The notes beneath the pieces were generated by a model. That model did not search any database. It was not told the origin of the DNA and saw nothing but the letters and a program-made list of their open reading frames with translations. From the NCBI GenBank assembly GCA_046329435.1, contig JAXLUR010000006.1, positions 1 through 64,000 on the forward strand: a DNA stretch of 64,000 nt. Direction: 5' to 3'. The stretch is from M3007 sp046329435 (GTDB taxonomy: Bacteria > Bacteroidota > Bacteroidia > Chitinophagales > Saprospiraceae). Position numbers and translations under genes: made by a program. Below are positions 15,493 through 25,123 of this stretch, piece by piece (the first letter of the stretch is position 1; each line of letters begins with the position of its first letter).

Positions 15493-15996
15493 ATGAGCAT
15501 GAGAAAGCCTCCTTTTGACCATTTTCCGGTTTTATCTGATGACAAGGTAGTGCTGCGCCAGATTGATGATACCGACCTTGCTGATCTTGTTGACATTACT
15601 TTTTACGACGCTGTACAGGCAAACACCTGGCAACAGGCGAAAGAAATGAACGCTAAAATCGACAGGGATTATCAGGAGGGCAATACAATACATTGGGCAA
15701 TTGTGGACAAGGCGACCCGAAAAATCGTCGGAACCTGCGGCTATTATCGTGGGTTCGACAACGAAGAAGGAGAGCTGGGCTGTGTATTGTTATTGCCATA
15801 CCGTGGGCAAGGTTATATGACTGCCGCATTGTCATTATTGATTGATTTTGGCTTGAATGCCATAGGCTTGAAAGGCATTTTCGCGGTTACCAGTCAGGAT
15901 AATAACAAAGCCATTCGGCTCCTGGAAAGGCTTGGCTTTATAAAAACCGATAACCTGAAAGGCAAAAAAGTAAAATATCAGTTGCCCAGCCAATAA
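15493..15996 (+). CDS. GNAT N-acetyltransferase, RimJ/RimL type
   Basis: This 167-residue protein is a single GNAT domain of the RimJ/RimL class (Acetyltransf_3). It opens with a substrate-side strand pattern (DKVVLRQIDDTDLADLVDI), then shows KIVGTCGYYRG and the acetyl-CoA site CVLLLPYRGQGYMTAAL near residue 100, followed by GIFAVTSQDNNKAIRLLERLGF. Such enzymes acetylate N-terminal or small-molecule amines; the substrate cannot be told from sequence. The 200-base stretch between tex and this gene holds one 6-bp stem hairpin at 15428-15445 and no credible gene. Confidence 0.88.
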   Translation: MSMRKPPFDHFPVLSDDKVVLRQIDDTDLADLVDITFYDAVQANTWQQAKEMNAKIDRDYQEGNTIHWAIVDKATRKIVGTCGYYRGFDNEEGELGCVLLLPYRGQGYMTAALSLLIDFGLNAIGLKGIFAVTSQDNNKAIRLLERLGFIKTDNLKGKKVKYQLPSQ

Positions 15997-16104
15997 CATC
16001 ATTAGGAAGTATGCTTTTCCGTTTTTCTACGAGCATGTTTAAATTTCAGTGCCGAGGTCTTTTACCTGCCGAATCCCGGCCCGACCAAAACTTAAATCTG
16101 CGCT

Positions 16105-18648
16105 TCAAAAAGCGGTAAATCGCTCTATTATGCAGCCTTTCCGCGTATCCATCCGCAGGAAATACAGTCCGGCCGGAAACCTGGCCCACGGAAAATCGAT
16201 GTGCGACCCACCCTCCGGCAGTAGTTTGCGGCCCAGGTTTTCTATCAGCTGCCCCTGTGCGTCGAAGAGGGCAAATTCAGCCGATCCGCCTTGCTGCACG
16301 TCCACTTCAAGGCGCAACATGCCGGATGAAGCCGCATTACCCAACACCCGCAGGGTCGTCGTTTGATCCCTGGCCGGTTCGGGGGCCGGCAGTTCGTTCG
16401 AACCCACGCGCATGCCGTTGCCAAAACTCGCAACCCACAGTTCCGCCGGATTGTAGGGGTTGAAAAACACCCGTTCGGGGTGATGAAAAGGATATTGATT
16501 CACCAAAGTCCAGGCGGGCTGTACGGCGCTTTTGTTGTGCGTGACCCAAAGGCCCTGCGTTTCCGTGCAGAGGTACATCGTCTCTTCGTCCGTTGGATCG
16601 ACGGCAACCGAGCTGACGCGCAGAAACTGGTCATCGGCTGTCATGGGTTGCCACGACAAGCCCCTGTTGGTCGTACGGAACAGGCGGCCGAGATCGTTGG
16701 AAGGGCCGCCCCAGCCACTCCACACACAGGCGTACCAGGTATTTTGCGTCGGATCGGAGGGGTCGATCACCAGGTCTTTGGTCCAGTAGTTCATGTCGGG
16801 GTGGTTGCGTTTTTGCCAGCTCTGTCCGCCGTCGAGGCTCACAAACACCCCGCTGCTGTCGCTGAACACACTGCCATTGTTCGATTTTCTGGCCGACCAG
16901 GTGGTCACCAGCGTGCCGTCGTTGAGGCAATGAATGTTGAAAATGCGACCCTTGTTGGCGGGAGGGTTGGGCAAATGCGTCCAGACCGCAGTAGCGGGAC
17001 TGGAAATACCCTCGGCTTTCCAGAGGCCGCCAATCGCGGGGTTGGTGGACACGACGCCGGCATACAGGCGGTCATTATTGGTCGGGTCGGTGGTCACCCA
17101 GATGACCGGGTTATCGAAATCGCGCATGACCGACCAGTTTTTACCCTTGTCGGTCGAATAGAGCACCTGTCCGTCCTTGTAAGCGGGTTGCAGGCGCTGA
17201 TCGGTGATATAGGTCGTTTGGTAAATATCGTGCACAGAGGAATTGGCGCCGAACCAGATATTCTGCGTATGGTGTTTTGTAATGTGGTACATAGTGTTGA
17301 GGGTGTGGCCATTGTAGTCGAAACTCCATGAATCGCCGCCGTCTTGCGAGCGCACGCCTTTGATGTCGGTAAAACAGCCAAACAGCGTATTGGCATCGAA
17401 CCAATACACCTGCCAGCAGGTCGTTTGCTCCATACCTGTACCGTGGTAATATTTTTTCTTGGGCGTAGGGGCGCCTGCGGGGTTTTCATCGGCCGGGTTG
17501 AGGTAGGCCTGATGCCAGCTGGCGCCGCCGTCGAGCGTATGGTGGACAAAACCGAAATCGGTGAGAACGGCGTGCTGGCTGTTGAGTCGGTTCACGGCAA
17601 AACCCAGCGCAAAACCGCCCCAGGAGTAACCCAGGTCGCCGCCGTCGCCCTGGTAACCCGTGTAGATATTCTGGTTGTTGTCGCGCAGATAGACGTGTTG
17701 CCAGGAAGCGCCGCCATTGGCGGTTTTGAGCACGATGGCCTCTTCGTCGGGCGTACTGCCGGCCAGGTAACAGGTGTTGGGGTCGTTGTCGGCCATGGCC
17801 AGGTACACGGCAAAATCCTCCGACACGTCGATGCCGTTCATGGCGGGAGCCCAGGCGCCCGAGGCGTTGTCCATGGTGTACACGCCGCGTATGGTTTGCC
17901 AGTAGTTGTAGCCCATATTGGTTGCCCAAATGTTGCCAGGATCGCCGGTGAGCGCGAAAAAGCGGGTCAGGTTGCCCGATTTGCCGCCGCCAAAACCCAT
18001 GATGGTTTCGCCGGCCGGAATACCCGAAAAGTTGGCATTGGCGAAGGTAGAGCCGCCGTTGTGCGACACCAGCACGCCTTCGTTGGTACCCAGCCAGATA
18101 TCGTTGCCATTAAAAAAAGCGCCCGAGAGCAGGATGCCCGTGCCGGAGTCGGCAGCGGTCCATTTCAGGGCGCTGGTCTGGCCGCCGTCCACAGAAACAT
18201 AGAGATGGTTATAGTCGGTCCATAGTATCCGGCCGGGCTGGTTATGATCGACGTAGAGGAACAGTTTTTCCTCCCCGGCATCAGTGTCGCCCGGGAGAAA
18301 AGTCCAGTGCTGGCCTGCGTCGGCGCTTTTGGCCGGCCGGGTGGCGTAGTTCGACTCGTCCCAGAGCAAGGCATAGCGCAGGTTGTTGTTTTGGGTAAAA
18401 CAGACCTTTCCGTAGGGGTTCACTATCGCCTGGGTGAAATGCACCAGCTGGTACGAATGGCCGCCGTCCTGCGTGGTGTAAAGACCGCCAAGGTCGCTGG
18501 CAAAGTACATTTCCTGGTCGTCGGCAGGGTTGATGGCAGGGCTGAACAACGCGCCGCCGCCGCCGATACCCGTGGAATAAAAAGCGGCAGGCTGGGCGGA
18601 AAGCTGGCATTGCAGCAGCAGCAGCAGGGGAAGTAGGAAGGATTTCAT
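16105..18648 (-). CDS. Secreted BNR/GH74-like beta-propeller protein with T9SS sorting domain
   Basis: This 847-residue protein begins with a signal peptide (MKSFLLPLLLLLQCQLSAQ). Residues about 25-740 carry repeated BNR/sortilin-type motifs (S/T-x-D-x-G-x-x-W: SADAGQHWTF, TDKGKNWSV, SLDGGQSWQK, TTNRGLSWQP), the two-propeller pattern of GH74 xyloglucanases and related proteins. The last 85 residues form a type IX secretion sorting domain (TTTLRVLGNAASSG to PAGLYFLRMDTRKGCIIERF), so the protein is exported and cell-surface attached or released. Glycan degradation is likely but I cannot point to the catalytic Asp pair; it could be a non-enzymatic propeller. Single gene, with long spurious antisense ORFs. 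Confidence 0.82.
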   Translation of the reverse strand: MKSFLLPLLLLLQCQLSAQPAAFYSTGIGGGGALFSPAINPADDQEMYFASDLGGLYTTQDGGHSYQLVHFTQAIVNPYGKVCFTQNNNLRYALLWDESNYATRPAKSADAGQHWTFLPGDTDAGEEKLFLYVDHNQPGRILWTDYNHLYVSVDGGQTSALKWTAADSGTGILLSGAFFNGNDIWLGTNEGVLVSHNGGSTFANANFSGIPAGETIMGFGGGKSGNLTRFFALTGDPGNIWATNMGYNYWQTIRGVYTMDNASGAWAPAMNGIDVSEDFAVYLAMADNDPNTCYLAGSTPDEEAIVLKTANGGASWQHVYLRDNNQNIYTGYQGDGGDLGYSWGGFALGFAVNRLNSQHAVLTDFGFVHHTLDGGASWHQAYLNPADENPAGAPTPKKKYYHGTGMEQTTCWQVYWFDANTLFGCFTDIKGVRSQDGGDSWSFDYNGHTLNTMYHITKHHTQNIWFGANSSVHDIYQTTYITDQRLQPAYKDGQVLYSTDKGKNWSVMRDFDNPVIWVTTDPTNNDRLYAGVVSTNPAIGGLWKAEGISSPATAVWTHLPNPPANKGRIFNIHCLNDGTLVTTWSARKSNNGSVFSDSSGVFVSLDGGQSWQKRNHPDMNYWTKDLVIDPSDPTQNTWYACVWSGWGGPSNDLGRLFRTTNRGLSWQPMTADDQFLRVSSVAVDPTDEETMYLCTETQGLWVTHNKSAVQPAWTLVNQYPFHHPERVFFNPYNPAELWVASFGNGMRVGSNELPAPEPARDQTTTLRVLGNAASSGMLRLEVDVQQGGSAEFALFDAQGQLIENLGRKLLPEGGSHIDFPWARFPAGLYFLRMDTRKGCIIERFTAF

Positions 18649-18876
18649 GGATAACCGGATTGGGAAGGTAAAGCAGAATCTTGTTGCTAAAATGCGGACA
18701 AATCGGGAAGATGATTGCTTTTTAACAACCCAAACTCCCTCTTCCGCGAACCGGGCATGGCAGATTAAAAATTGGAGCGGAGGTTGGGGGTATGGGAAAG
18801 AAGGTCTAAAATTGTAGCGGAAAGCCTGAAATCGTATCCGTCAAACCCAAATATTACCAACACCAGCCACTGCAAT

Positions 18877-19914
18877 ATGAAGATACCAACAAACACGATA
18901 TTCCTGCTGTTTCTGGCCCTTTCGGCATGGGGCAACGACGGCGTTTACCTCACGCGCGGCGGAGTGATATACCCGGTCAACGAAAGCAATATTTCGCTTG
19001 ACAGGGAAGTCTTGTGCTTCACGGTCAAAGACAAAGCCTGCAGTGTCGATATTCTGTTTGAATTCAATAATCCGGACAAAACGGACAGAAAACTGCTGAT
19101 AGGATTTCAGGCTCCAATGGCTTACGGCGATGTGTCGGACGCGGCAAAAACGAATCAGATTTCGGATTTCAAAATAATGTCAAACGGGCAAATAGTGCCG
19201 TACACCCTGAAAATAGCGGAATGCGAAAACTGCGCATTAAAAGATCTGGCGAACGTGAACCTGTCGGAAGCCGAATTTCCGGCAGTATTTGTTTATCTCT
19301 TTGAATTGACCTTTAAACCGGGGATGAATAAAATCAACCACAGCTACACGTTTCCGGCAAGTATAAATGTCCAAACAAGCCAGTTTTATAACTATATTCT
19401 GACAACGGGGTCGAAATGGGCCAACGGAACGATCAAAGATCTGACGGTCCAAATCGACATGGGAGCCAACAGTTACTTTTATGTCAACGATATTTTCGGG
19501 TCAAAAGCAGATTGGGCGGTCGTCGGCGCCGGCATAATGGCCGCTGGAAACCAGGTAAATGAGCATGTGCCGGTCAGGGTGGTCAGGGTGCTTTCGGGCA
19601 AATTGCAGATCCATGTCCAGGCGTTCAAACCCTTGAAAAATATCGAATTTGGCATATCGAGGCAACTCGAAACCGATTTTTTGAATACGGATGATTTTAG
19701 CCTGGATAGCAGTTATTCAAAAGAAGACCTGAAATTGCTGAGAAACAGGATCTATGCCCAACATGGCTATGTTTTCAAAAGGAAAGATTTACAGGACTAT
19801 TTTTCTCAATTTGACTGGTATGTCCCCGACCCGAACCTGACGATGGAAAATATCCAGATGACAGAAAAGGAAAAGAAACTGATCGAAGCTATCCTGCAAC
19901 AGGAGAAGGAATAA
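18877..19914 (+). CDS. Periplasmic protein with DUF4424-like and YARHG domains
   Basis: The start at 18877 (MKIPTNTIFLLFLALSAWG) begins a signal peptide; the longer open frame upstream is not coding-like. The 345-residue product has an N-terminal beta-rich domain (VYLTRGGVIYPVNESNISLDREVLCF) of the DUF4424 type and a C-terminal YARHG domain of about 75 residues (LLRNRIYAQHGYVFKRKDLQ, then WYVPDPN). YARHG is a small extracellular domain of unknown function. The gene precedes a beta-barrel gene by 60 bases and may be co-transcribed with it. Confidence 0.78.
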   Translation: MKIPTNTIFLLFLALSAWGNDGVYLTRGGVIYPVNESNISLDREVLCFTVKDKACSVDILFEFNNPDKTDRKLLIGFQAPMAYGDVSDAAKTNQISDFKIMSNGQIVPYTLKIAECENCALKDLANVNLSEAEFPAVFVYLFELTFKPGMNKINHSYTFPASINVQTSQFYNYILTTGSKWANGTIKDLTVQIDMGANSYFYVNDIFGSKADWAVVGAGIMAAGNQVNEHVPVRVVRVLSGKLQIHVQAFKPLKNIEFGISRQLETDFLNTDDFSLDSSYSKEDLKLLRNRIYAQHGYVFKRKDLQDYFSQFDWYVPDPNLTMENIQMTEKEKKLIEAILQQEKE

Positions 19915-19974
19915 CAGGCAACAATATTCAGCGGGCAAACGAATAATAATATCTATAAAACTGTACAAATACCT

Positions 19975-20880
19975 ATGCACAAGCAATACCCGATTCTGCT
20001 TTTTCTCTCCTTTTTTGCTTTCCTACAACTTGCCCACAGCCAGGGTTGCAGCGACGCCGGCTTTTGCACGCTCAACAGTTTCAAACCTGATGCCGGCACC
20101 CCCGTCGCGGCCAACCAGATCAAAATCGGCGGCTCTTTCGGCGGCGCCGACAACGCGATCTCGGTCGTGGGCGGCTACCTGGAATACAACCGGCAATTCG
20201 GAGTCCAATTCAGCCTCGATGCCAAACTGACCGCCCTGGGTCAGAGCGGCAACGACATTTCGGCTTTCGGGCTGTCCGATCTTTATGTCAATGCCAATCT
20301 GAGCCCCCGCGCCGGCCTGCATTTTACCCTGGGCGCCAAAATTCCGCTGGCCGACGGCAATGCTGCAAACGACAATTTGCCCCTGCCGATGGATTATCAG
20401 GCGAGCCTGGGCACCTTCGACCTGATCGCCGGAGCAGGCTACGATATCGGCCAATTACAACTCGTCGTGGCCCTGCAACAACCGCTGACGCAGAACAACA
20501 ACGCGTTTTTTGCCGAAGACTACCCTGCCGGCTCGCCGCTGCGCAATATTCAGACGACCAACAAGTTCCAGCGCGCCGGCGACGTACTGCTCCGGGTCTC
20601 CTATCCCTTTCACCTGGGTCAAAAACTGACGCTGACGCCCAGCCTGTTGCCGATTTACCATTTGACGAACGACAAGTTTACCGACAAACAGGGCATCGAA
20701 CGGGAGATCGACGGCTCGCAAGGCCTCACCCTCAACGGCAACCTGTATTTCGACTATGCCATCAGCGCGTCCAGCGCCCTGCAACTCAACGCGGGTTTGC
20801 CATTCGTGGTGCGCGACGCCCGCCCCGACGGCCTGACCCGCAGTTTCGTCGCCAACCTGGAATATCGTTTCAAATTCTAA
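19975..20880 (+). CDS. Outer-membrane beta-barrel protein
   Basis: This 301-residue protein has a signal peptide (MHKQYPILLFLSFFAFLQLAHSQ) followed by alternating amphipathic strands with Gly/Asn/Asp turns throughout, ending in LEYRFKF, a C-terminal aromatic residue as in outer-membrane barrels. The pattern resembles the transporter-like barrels of the Phenol_MetA_deg type. It begins with a short Cys-containing segment (CSDAGFCTLNS) shortly after cleavage. The GH5 gene starts 12 bases downstream, so the two are likely one operon. Confidence 0.72.
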   Translation: MHKQYPILLFLSFFAFLQLAHSQGCSDAGFCTLNSFKPDAGTPVAANQIKIGGSFGGADNAISVVGGYLEYNRQFGVQFSLDAKLTALGQSGNDISAFGLSDLYVNANLSPRAGLHFTLGAKIPLADGNAANDNLPLPMDYQASLGTFDLIAGAGYDIGQLQLVVALQQPLTQNNNAFFAEDYPAGSPLRNIQTTNKFQRAGDVLLRVSYPFHLGQKLTLTPSLLPIYHLTNDKFTDKQGIEREIDGSQGLTLNGNLYFDYAISASSALQLNAGLPFVVRDARPDGLTRSFVANLEYRFKF

Positions 20881-20892
20881 GCCGTGCCAGTC

Positions 20893-22830
20893 ATGCACCT
20901 TTTTCGAACAATATCCCTGCTCTGCGCGCTGTTCGGCCTTTATCCGCTTGGCGCTCAGAGCACGCCGTTCAACCGGGGCGTCAACCTCACCGGCTGGTTT
21001 CAGGCCAACAGCGCGCAGCAAATCCAGTTTTCCAAATACACCAAACAGGATTTTGAAAACATCCGGAGCCTCGGCTGCGACGTGGTGCGCCTGCCCATCA
21101 ACCTGCATTACATGACCAATGGCGCCCCCGACTATACACTCGATCCGCTTTTCCTGAATTTTCTGGATCAGGCCGTCGATTGGGCCGAGGAACTTAACCT
21201 GCACCTTATTCTCGACAACCACACCTTCGACCCCGCTGCCGATACCGACCCGGCCGTGGGCATCATTCTGCAAAAAGTGTGGCTGCAAATGGCGCAGCAT
21301 TATAAAAACCGCTCTACGTTGATCTATTATGAAGTCCTGAACGAGCCGCATGGCATCTCCGACGCGCTCTGGAACGCCATTCAGCAAGACGTGGTCGAGA
21401 CCATCCGAACAGTGGACGACACGCACTGGATCATTGTCGGTGGAGCCGGCTGGAACAGTTACTGGAACCTCGATGACATGCCGGTGTACAACGACGACAA
21501 ACTCATTTACACTTTTCACTTCTACGATCCTTTCCTGTTCACGCACCAGGGCGCCAGCTGGGTGACGCCTTCGATGGTCCCGCTGGCCGGTATGCCGTTC
21601 CCGTACAATGCTGCCGACATGCCCGCGCTGCCGCCCTCACTGGCCGGCACCTGGGTCGGCGATGCGTACGGCAACTACGACTTCGACGGCACGGTGGCCC
21701 GGGTGCAACAACTGCTTGATATCGCTATCCAGTTCAGAGACCAGCGGCAGGTACCCATTTACTGCGGCGAACTGGGCGTATTCATGGACAACAGCGACAA
21801 CGACGACCGCGTGTTCTGGTACCAAACCGTGCGGCAATACCTCGAAGACAATGGCGTGGCCTTGATCAGCTGGGATTACCACGGCGGATTTGGGTTGTTC
21901 GAAACCGGCAGTAACGGCCTTTTTGATCACGACCTGAACGTGCCGTTGCTCGAAGCGCTGGGCCTCAACGTGCCGCCGCAAACGCCGTTTGTACTAACGC
22001 CCGACAGCACGGGATTCCCCATATACACCGACTTTATCGGCCCCAAAATAACAGGGTCGAGTTACAGCAACGGCGACCTGGAATTCTATTCACAGGCCCA
22101 GCCCAACAACGGCGACTATTGCATACATTGGTCAGGCGCTGCGCAATACAACGCCATTGGATTCGATTTCGGGCCCGATAAAGACCTGAGCTACCTGCTG
22201 GGCGAAGGGTATGCCCTCGATTTTCTCGTTCGTGGCAACGCGCCGGGCCTGAGTTTCGACATGCGCTTTGTCGATACCGATACCGACGACCCGGCCGACC
22301 ATCCCTGGCGTATGCGGATCACGATCGATGAGAGCGATACGCCCTGGGACGGCTATTGGCGCCACGTCCATATTCCGCTGAGCGACTTCGCCGAACACGG
22401 CGCCTGGGAAGCCGGCAGCTGGTACAATCCGCAAGGCGATTTCGACTGGTCGGCCGTGGACCGCTTCGAAATCGTCACCGAATATTCCGCTTTGTCGGGG
22501 GGCAGCCTGTGGTTCGACAATATTCAGGTAACCAATCTCGACACGGCACTGGTGTACGAAACGGGGGAGTTCGTGGCGACTCATCCACCCTTCGAAGCCC
22601 TGCATTTGTCCGTGTTTCCCAACCCGGTCAGCGATTATTTGATGGTAAAAACCGATGCACCTGAGGAAATCGACTGGCAATTGATCGATCTCAATGGCAG
22701 GGTGGCCCGGCAAGGCATCGTTCGGCAAGGCGCCATGATCGATCTTGGAGGGCTGGCTGCCGGCCAGTATTATTTCATCTGGACCGATGGCAAGCAGACT
22801 GCGGGAGTTGAAAAACTGGTGAAATATTAA
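20893..22830 (+). CDS. Secreted GH5 endoglucanase with T9SS sorting domain
   Basis: The start at 20893 (MHLFRTISLLCALFG) gives a clean signal peptide; an in-frame GTG lies three codons upstream. The 645-residue protein has a GH5 (cellulase A) TIM barrel at about residues 25-350: RLPINLHYM, the acid/base Glu in YEVLNEPH near 160, HFYDPF, the nucleophile Glu in IYCGELGVFM near 295 and ISWDYHGGFGLF. About 380-555 form a beta-sandwich like a carbohydrate-binding module (DFLVRGNAPGLSFDMRFVDTD). The last 75 residues are a T9SS sorting domain (LSVFPNPVSDYLMVK to TAGVEKLVKY). It should cut beta-1,4-glucans outside the cell. It follows the barrel gene closely and precedes the cytochrome gene. Confidence 0.92.
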   Translation: MHLFRTISLLCALFGLYPLGAQSTPFNRGVNLTGWFQANSAQQIQFSKYTKQDFENIRSLGCDVVRLPINLHYMTNGAPDYTLDPLFLNFLDQAVDWAEELNLHLILDNHTFDPAADTDPAVGIILQKVWLQMAQHYKNRSTLIYYEVLNEPHGISDALWNAIQQDVVETIRTVDDTHWIIVGGAGWNSYWNLDDMPVYNDDKLIYTFHFYDPFLFTHQGASWVTPSMVPLAGMPFPYNAADMPALPPSLAGTWVGDAYGNYDFDGTVARVQQLLDIAIQFRDQRQVPIYCGELGVFMDNSDNDDRVFWYQTVRQYLEDNGVALISWDYHGGFGLFETGSNGLFDHDLNVPLLEALGLNVPPQTPFVLTPDSTGFPIYTDFIGPKITGSSYSNGDLEFYSQAQPNNGDYCIHWSGAAQYNAIGFDFGPDKDLSYLLGEGYALDFLVRGNAPGLSFDMRFVDTDTDDPADHPWRMRITIDESDTPWDGYWRHVHIPLSDFAEHGAWEAGSWYNPQGDFDWSAVDRFEIVTEYSALSGGSLWFDNIQVTNLDTALVYETGEFVATHPPFEALHLSVFPNPVSDYLMVKTDAPEEIDWQLIDLNGRVARQGIVRQGAMIDLGGLAAGQYYFIWTDGKQTAGVEKLVKY

Positions 22831-22843
22831 CTTGCTTAACACG

Positions 22844-23773
22844 ATGATTAAAACGTTGCTATACTGCTCGCCCCTGCTGGCCGTTCTCCTGTTGTCCAAC
22901 AGCCGGACACAAACAACTCTCGAAACAGCGCCCCCCGGACAGCTGGCGCACTACGGCCAATACATTTTTGCGCGGGAAGACTGCAAGCATTGCCATACGC
23001 TCAACGTCAGCGAAGCCAGCGCCGACCTGGTCAGCCTCGACGGGCTCGGGGGAAAATATCCCCTCAGCTGGTTGTACTACTATCTGGACGACCCTCAGTC
23101 CTTGTCGCCCTACTCCAATATGCCGGCGTTTTCACATTTGCATGTCGATACGCTCCGCCGGCAGACCTTGGAACAAATTATCCGGGAAAACAACCCGGAC
23201 GAACTGGCCCGCCTGAACGCCTCCTGGTCGGAATTGATGCGACAGGCAGACTCTTTGAAAGCACAATTGGAAACTGAGGGCGTTTTCGCCCAAAACGGCA
23301 GCGAGGTACTGGCGCTGATCGCTTATTTGCGGCAAATACCGTCCAGTCAGGTAAAAATTGTACAGGACAGCATAGCGTACCAGCAGTTACTGTTGCAGAC
23401 AAAAGAATGGCAAATTCAGTGGGAGCATGAATTCAAGGATCCGAACAGCGCCTTGCTCAAAACTGCCCAAAACAAAAAACAGGCAAAGCAGGGCGGCCAG
23501 TTATTCAGGAGTAATTGCCGGGCCTGCCACGGCGAAACCGGCGGTGGCGGCATAGGGCCTAATCTGACCGACGCCTACTGGTTGCATGGTGGCAAGCCGG
23601 AAGAAATTGCGCATACCATCGCAATAGGCGTACCCGAACGGGGGATGATCGCCTGGCAATCGATGCTGACGCCGACCGAAGTGGGGCAACTGGTGGCGTA
23701 TATCCATTCAATAAAGGGTACGAAGCCGAAAGATGCGAAGGAGCCGCAGGGAAGGGTTATTAATGATGAATAA
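22844..23773 (+). CDS. Diheme c-type cytochrome resembling cbb3 oxidase CcoO/CcoP parts
   Basis: The ATG at 22844 (MIKTLLYCSPLLAVLL) was chosen; the frame continues to a TTG four codons earlier. The 309-residue protein has an N-terminal membrane or signal segment and two CxxCH haem sites. One is DCKHCHT near residue 47, in a context (YGQYIFAREDCKHCH) like CcoO. The other is NCRACHGETGGGGIGPNLTD near 225, followed by IAIGVPERGMIAW and LVAYIHSIKGTKP, a CcoP-type cytochrome. No oxidase catalytic subunit is nearby, so this is an orphan fused electron carrier. It may be co-transcribed with the GH5 gene (14 bases between). Confidence 0.83.
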   Translation: MIKTLLYCSPLLAVLLLSNSRTQTTLETAPPGQLAHYGQYIFAREDCKHCHTLNVSEASADLVSLDGLGGKYPLSWLYYYLDDPQSLSPYSNMPAFSHLHVDTLRRQTLEQIIRENNPDELARLNASWSELMRQADSLKAQLETEGVFAQNGSEVLALIAYLRQIPSSQVKIVQDSIAYQQLLLQTKEWQIQWEHEFKDPNSALLKTAQNKKQAKQGGQLFRSNCRACHGETGGGGIGPNLTDAYWLHGGKPEEIAHTIAIGVPERGMIAWQSMLTPTEVGQLVAYIHSIKGTKPKDAKEPQGRVINDE

Positions 23774-23799
23774 TGACTAATTTCTAATCACAAACTATC

Positions 23800-24156
23800 A
23801 TGCTGACAGCGATTCATCCCAAACTGCCCATGCGCGACAAAGCCGTCACGCGGGATTTTTATGTCCGGAAACTCGGGTTCCAGGAGTTCGGGAGCGCCGA
23901 CTTCGAAGCTTACCTGATGGTACAGAAAGGCGGGATTCAGATCCATTTTTTTGAATTCAAGGAGCTTGATCCCTTGCAGAATTATGGCCAGGTGTATATC
24001 CGGACAGATGCCATCGACCCAATTTATGAAGATGCGCTGCGTCAAAAACTCAATATTCCTGCCCTGGGCCACCTGCAATCAAAGCCCTGGGGGCAAAAAG
24101 AGTTTTCCCTGCTCGACCCGGATCATAATTTACTGACGTTTGGGCAGGAGGGGTAA
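23800..24156 (+). CDS. VOC-family (glyoxalase/bleomycin-resistance fold) protein
   Basis: This 118-residue single-domain protein shows the vicinal-oxygen-chelate pattern: PKLPMRDKAVTRDFYVRKLGF at the start, then a mid-protein IQIHFFEF strand and the ending KEFSLLDPDHNLLTFGQ. The layout is that of bleomycin-binding proteins, with the usual His/Glu metal ligands partly replaced. Binding of a small molecule is likely; resistance to bleomycin is not shown. It follows the cytochrome gene by 26 bases and is the last gene before a convergent one. Confidence 0.8.
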   Translation: MLTAIHPKLPMRDKAVTRDFYVRKLGFQEFGSADFEAYLMVQKGGIQIHFFEFKELDPLQNYGQVYIRTDAIDPIYEDALRQKLNIPALGHLQSKPWGQKEFSLLDPDHNLLTFGQEG

Positions 24157-24265
24157 GGATCAGTTGGCGCCAAATCGGTTAACAATTTGTCCGATATTGC
24201 TCCAAAGGGTATTCATCATTCGTTCACAACCCGCGCTGAGAAAAGATGCCCATGCTCTATACCCC

Positions 24266-25105
24266 TCACTGCCGCACTTCCAGCGACATTGCCGCCGACA
24301 TCAGGGCAAACGACTTCCATTTGTTGCGGCTGCCGTATTTGTAAAAATGTTTGCTGCCACCCACCGGCATGGCGATCGGCAGGCTCAGCACCGTACCGCC
24401 GGGACTGCCGTAAATCCATTCCACCCCGACGGCTATCGGCTGGTCAACCCGCAGATCGTACGGCGCCAGATCGACCGTCACCCAGCCTTTGCTTTTCCCG
24501 GCGACCGTCACGATGATGTTGTCGGTCAACAAATTATCGCCCGGCTCGCCTCTTTTCAGGTCATAGATATTGATGCGGAAACGCGCCGTGTCGAAGTTGT
24601 TGTCTGCTATGTAGAAACTGAATTTCACGAGCTGCGAGGGTTGGTGCGTTTTAAAACGCCGCCCGATTTCTGAACCCAGGTTTTGATTGATCTTGCCTTC
24701 GAGGGCGAAATTGACCACCATACGGGCCCTCATTTTTTCCTTGCCCAATACCTCCTTGCGGGTGAGTTCGGGCCGAATGGTCACCTCCCGAATGGCCAGC
24801 ACAGTGGGTTCGAGCCGCACCTGGGGCTGTTCGCCGGAAGAGAGCAGGTCCGATACAAGCATCGTGCGATTCGCGAAGCCGATCAGCGAAAACTGGACCT
24901 TGCCGCCCTGGTCGTCGGGAATTTCAAGAACAAAACGACCATCCGGTCCGGAAACAGTACCAGTCGGGGTTCCCTGAATGCCGATGCTGACATAGGCAAG
25001 CGCTTCGCCGTTCGCGCTGTCGAGCACACGGCCGTTGATGGTTTTTTGAGCAAAGAGAAGGGCTGTGCAGCACAGGAAGGCGCCGCATAAAGCGATGATT
25101 TTCAT
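24266..25105 (-). CDS. Exported protein with carboxypeptidase-regulatory-like domain
   Basis: This 279-residue protein has a signal peptide (MKIIALCGAFLCCTALLFAQ), then a CarboxypepD_reg-like (TonB-receptor plug-associated) beta-sandwich at about 20-105 (INGRVLDSANGEALAYVSIG, then GTVSGPDGRFVLEIP). The remaining 170 residues form a beta-rich domain of unknown type (FYIADNNFDTARFRINIY and GSKHFYKYGSRNKWKSFAL). It has no barrel, so it is a periplasmic or surface protein rather than a receptor. It is the last gene of a minus-strand group with the two membrane protease genes. Confidence 0.72.
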   Translation of the reverse strand: MKIIALCGAFLCCTALLFAQKTINGRVLDSANGEALAYVSIGIQGTPTGTVSGPDGRFVLEIPDDQGGKVQFSLIGFANRTMLVSDLLSSGEQPQVRLEPTVLAIREVTIRPELTRKEVLGKEKMRARMVVNFALEGKINQNLGSEIGRRFKTHQPSQLVKFSFYIADNNFDTARFRINIYDLKRGEPGDNLLTDNIIVTVAGKSKGWVTVDLAPYDLRVDQPIAVGVEWIYGSPGGTVLSLPIAMPVGGSKHFYKYGSRNKWKSFALMSAAMSLEVRQ

Positions 25106-25123
25106 AAGAATACGTTGATTGAA

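Noticed and set aside
16363..18225. Two long open frames (322 and 293 codons) antisense to the GH74-like gene
   Set aside because: The minus strand carries a signal peptide, BNR motifs and a T9SS sorting domain; the antisense products show no domain and arise from codon bias.
20455..21546. 363-codon frame antisense to the beta-barrel and GH5 genes
   Set aside because: It spans two convincing genes and shows no protein-like features.
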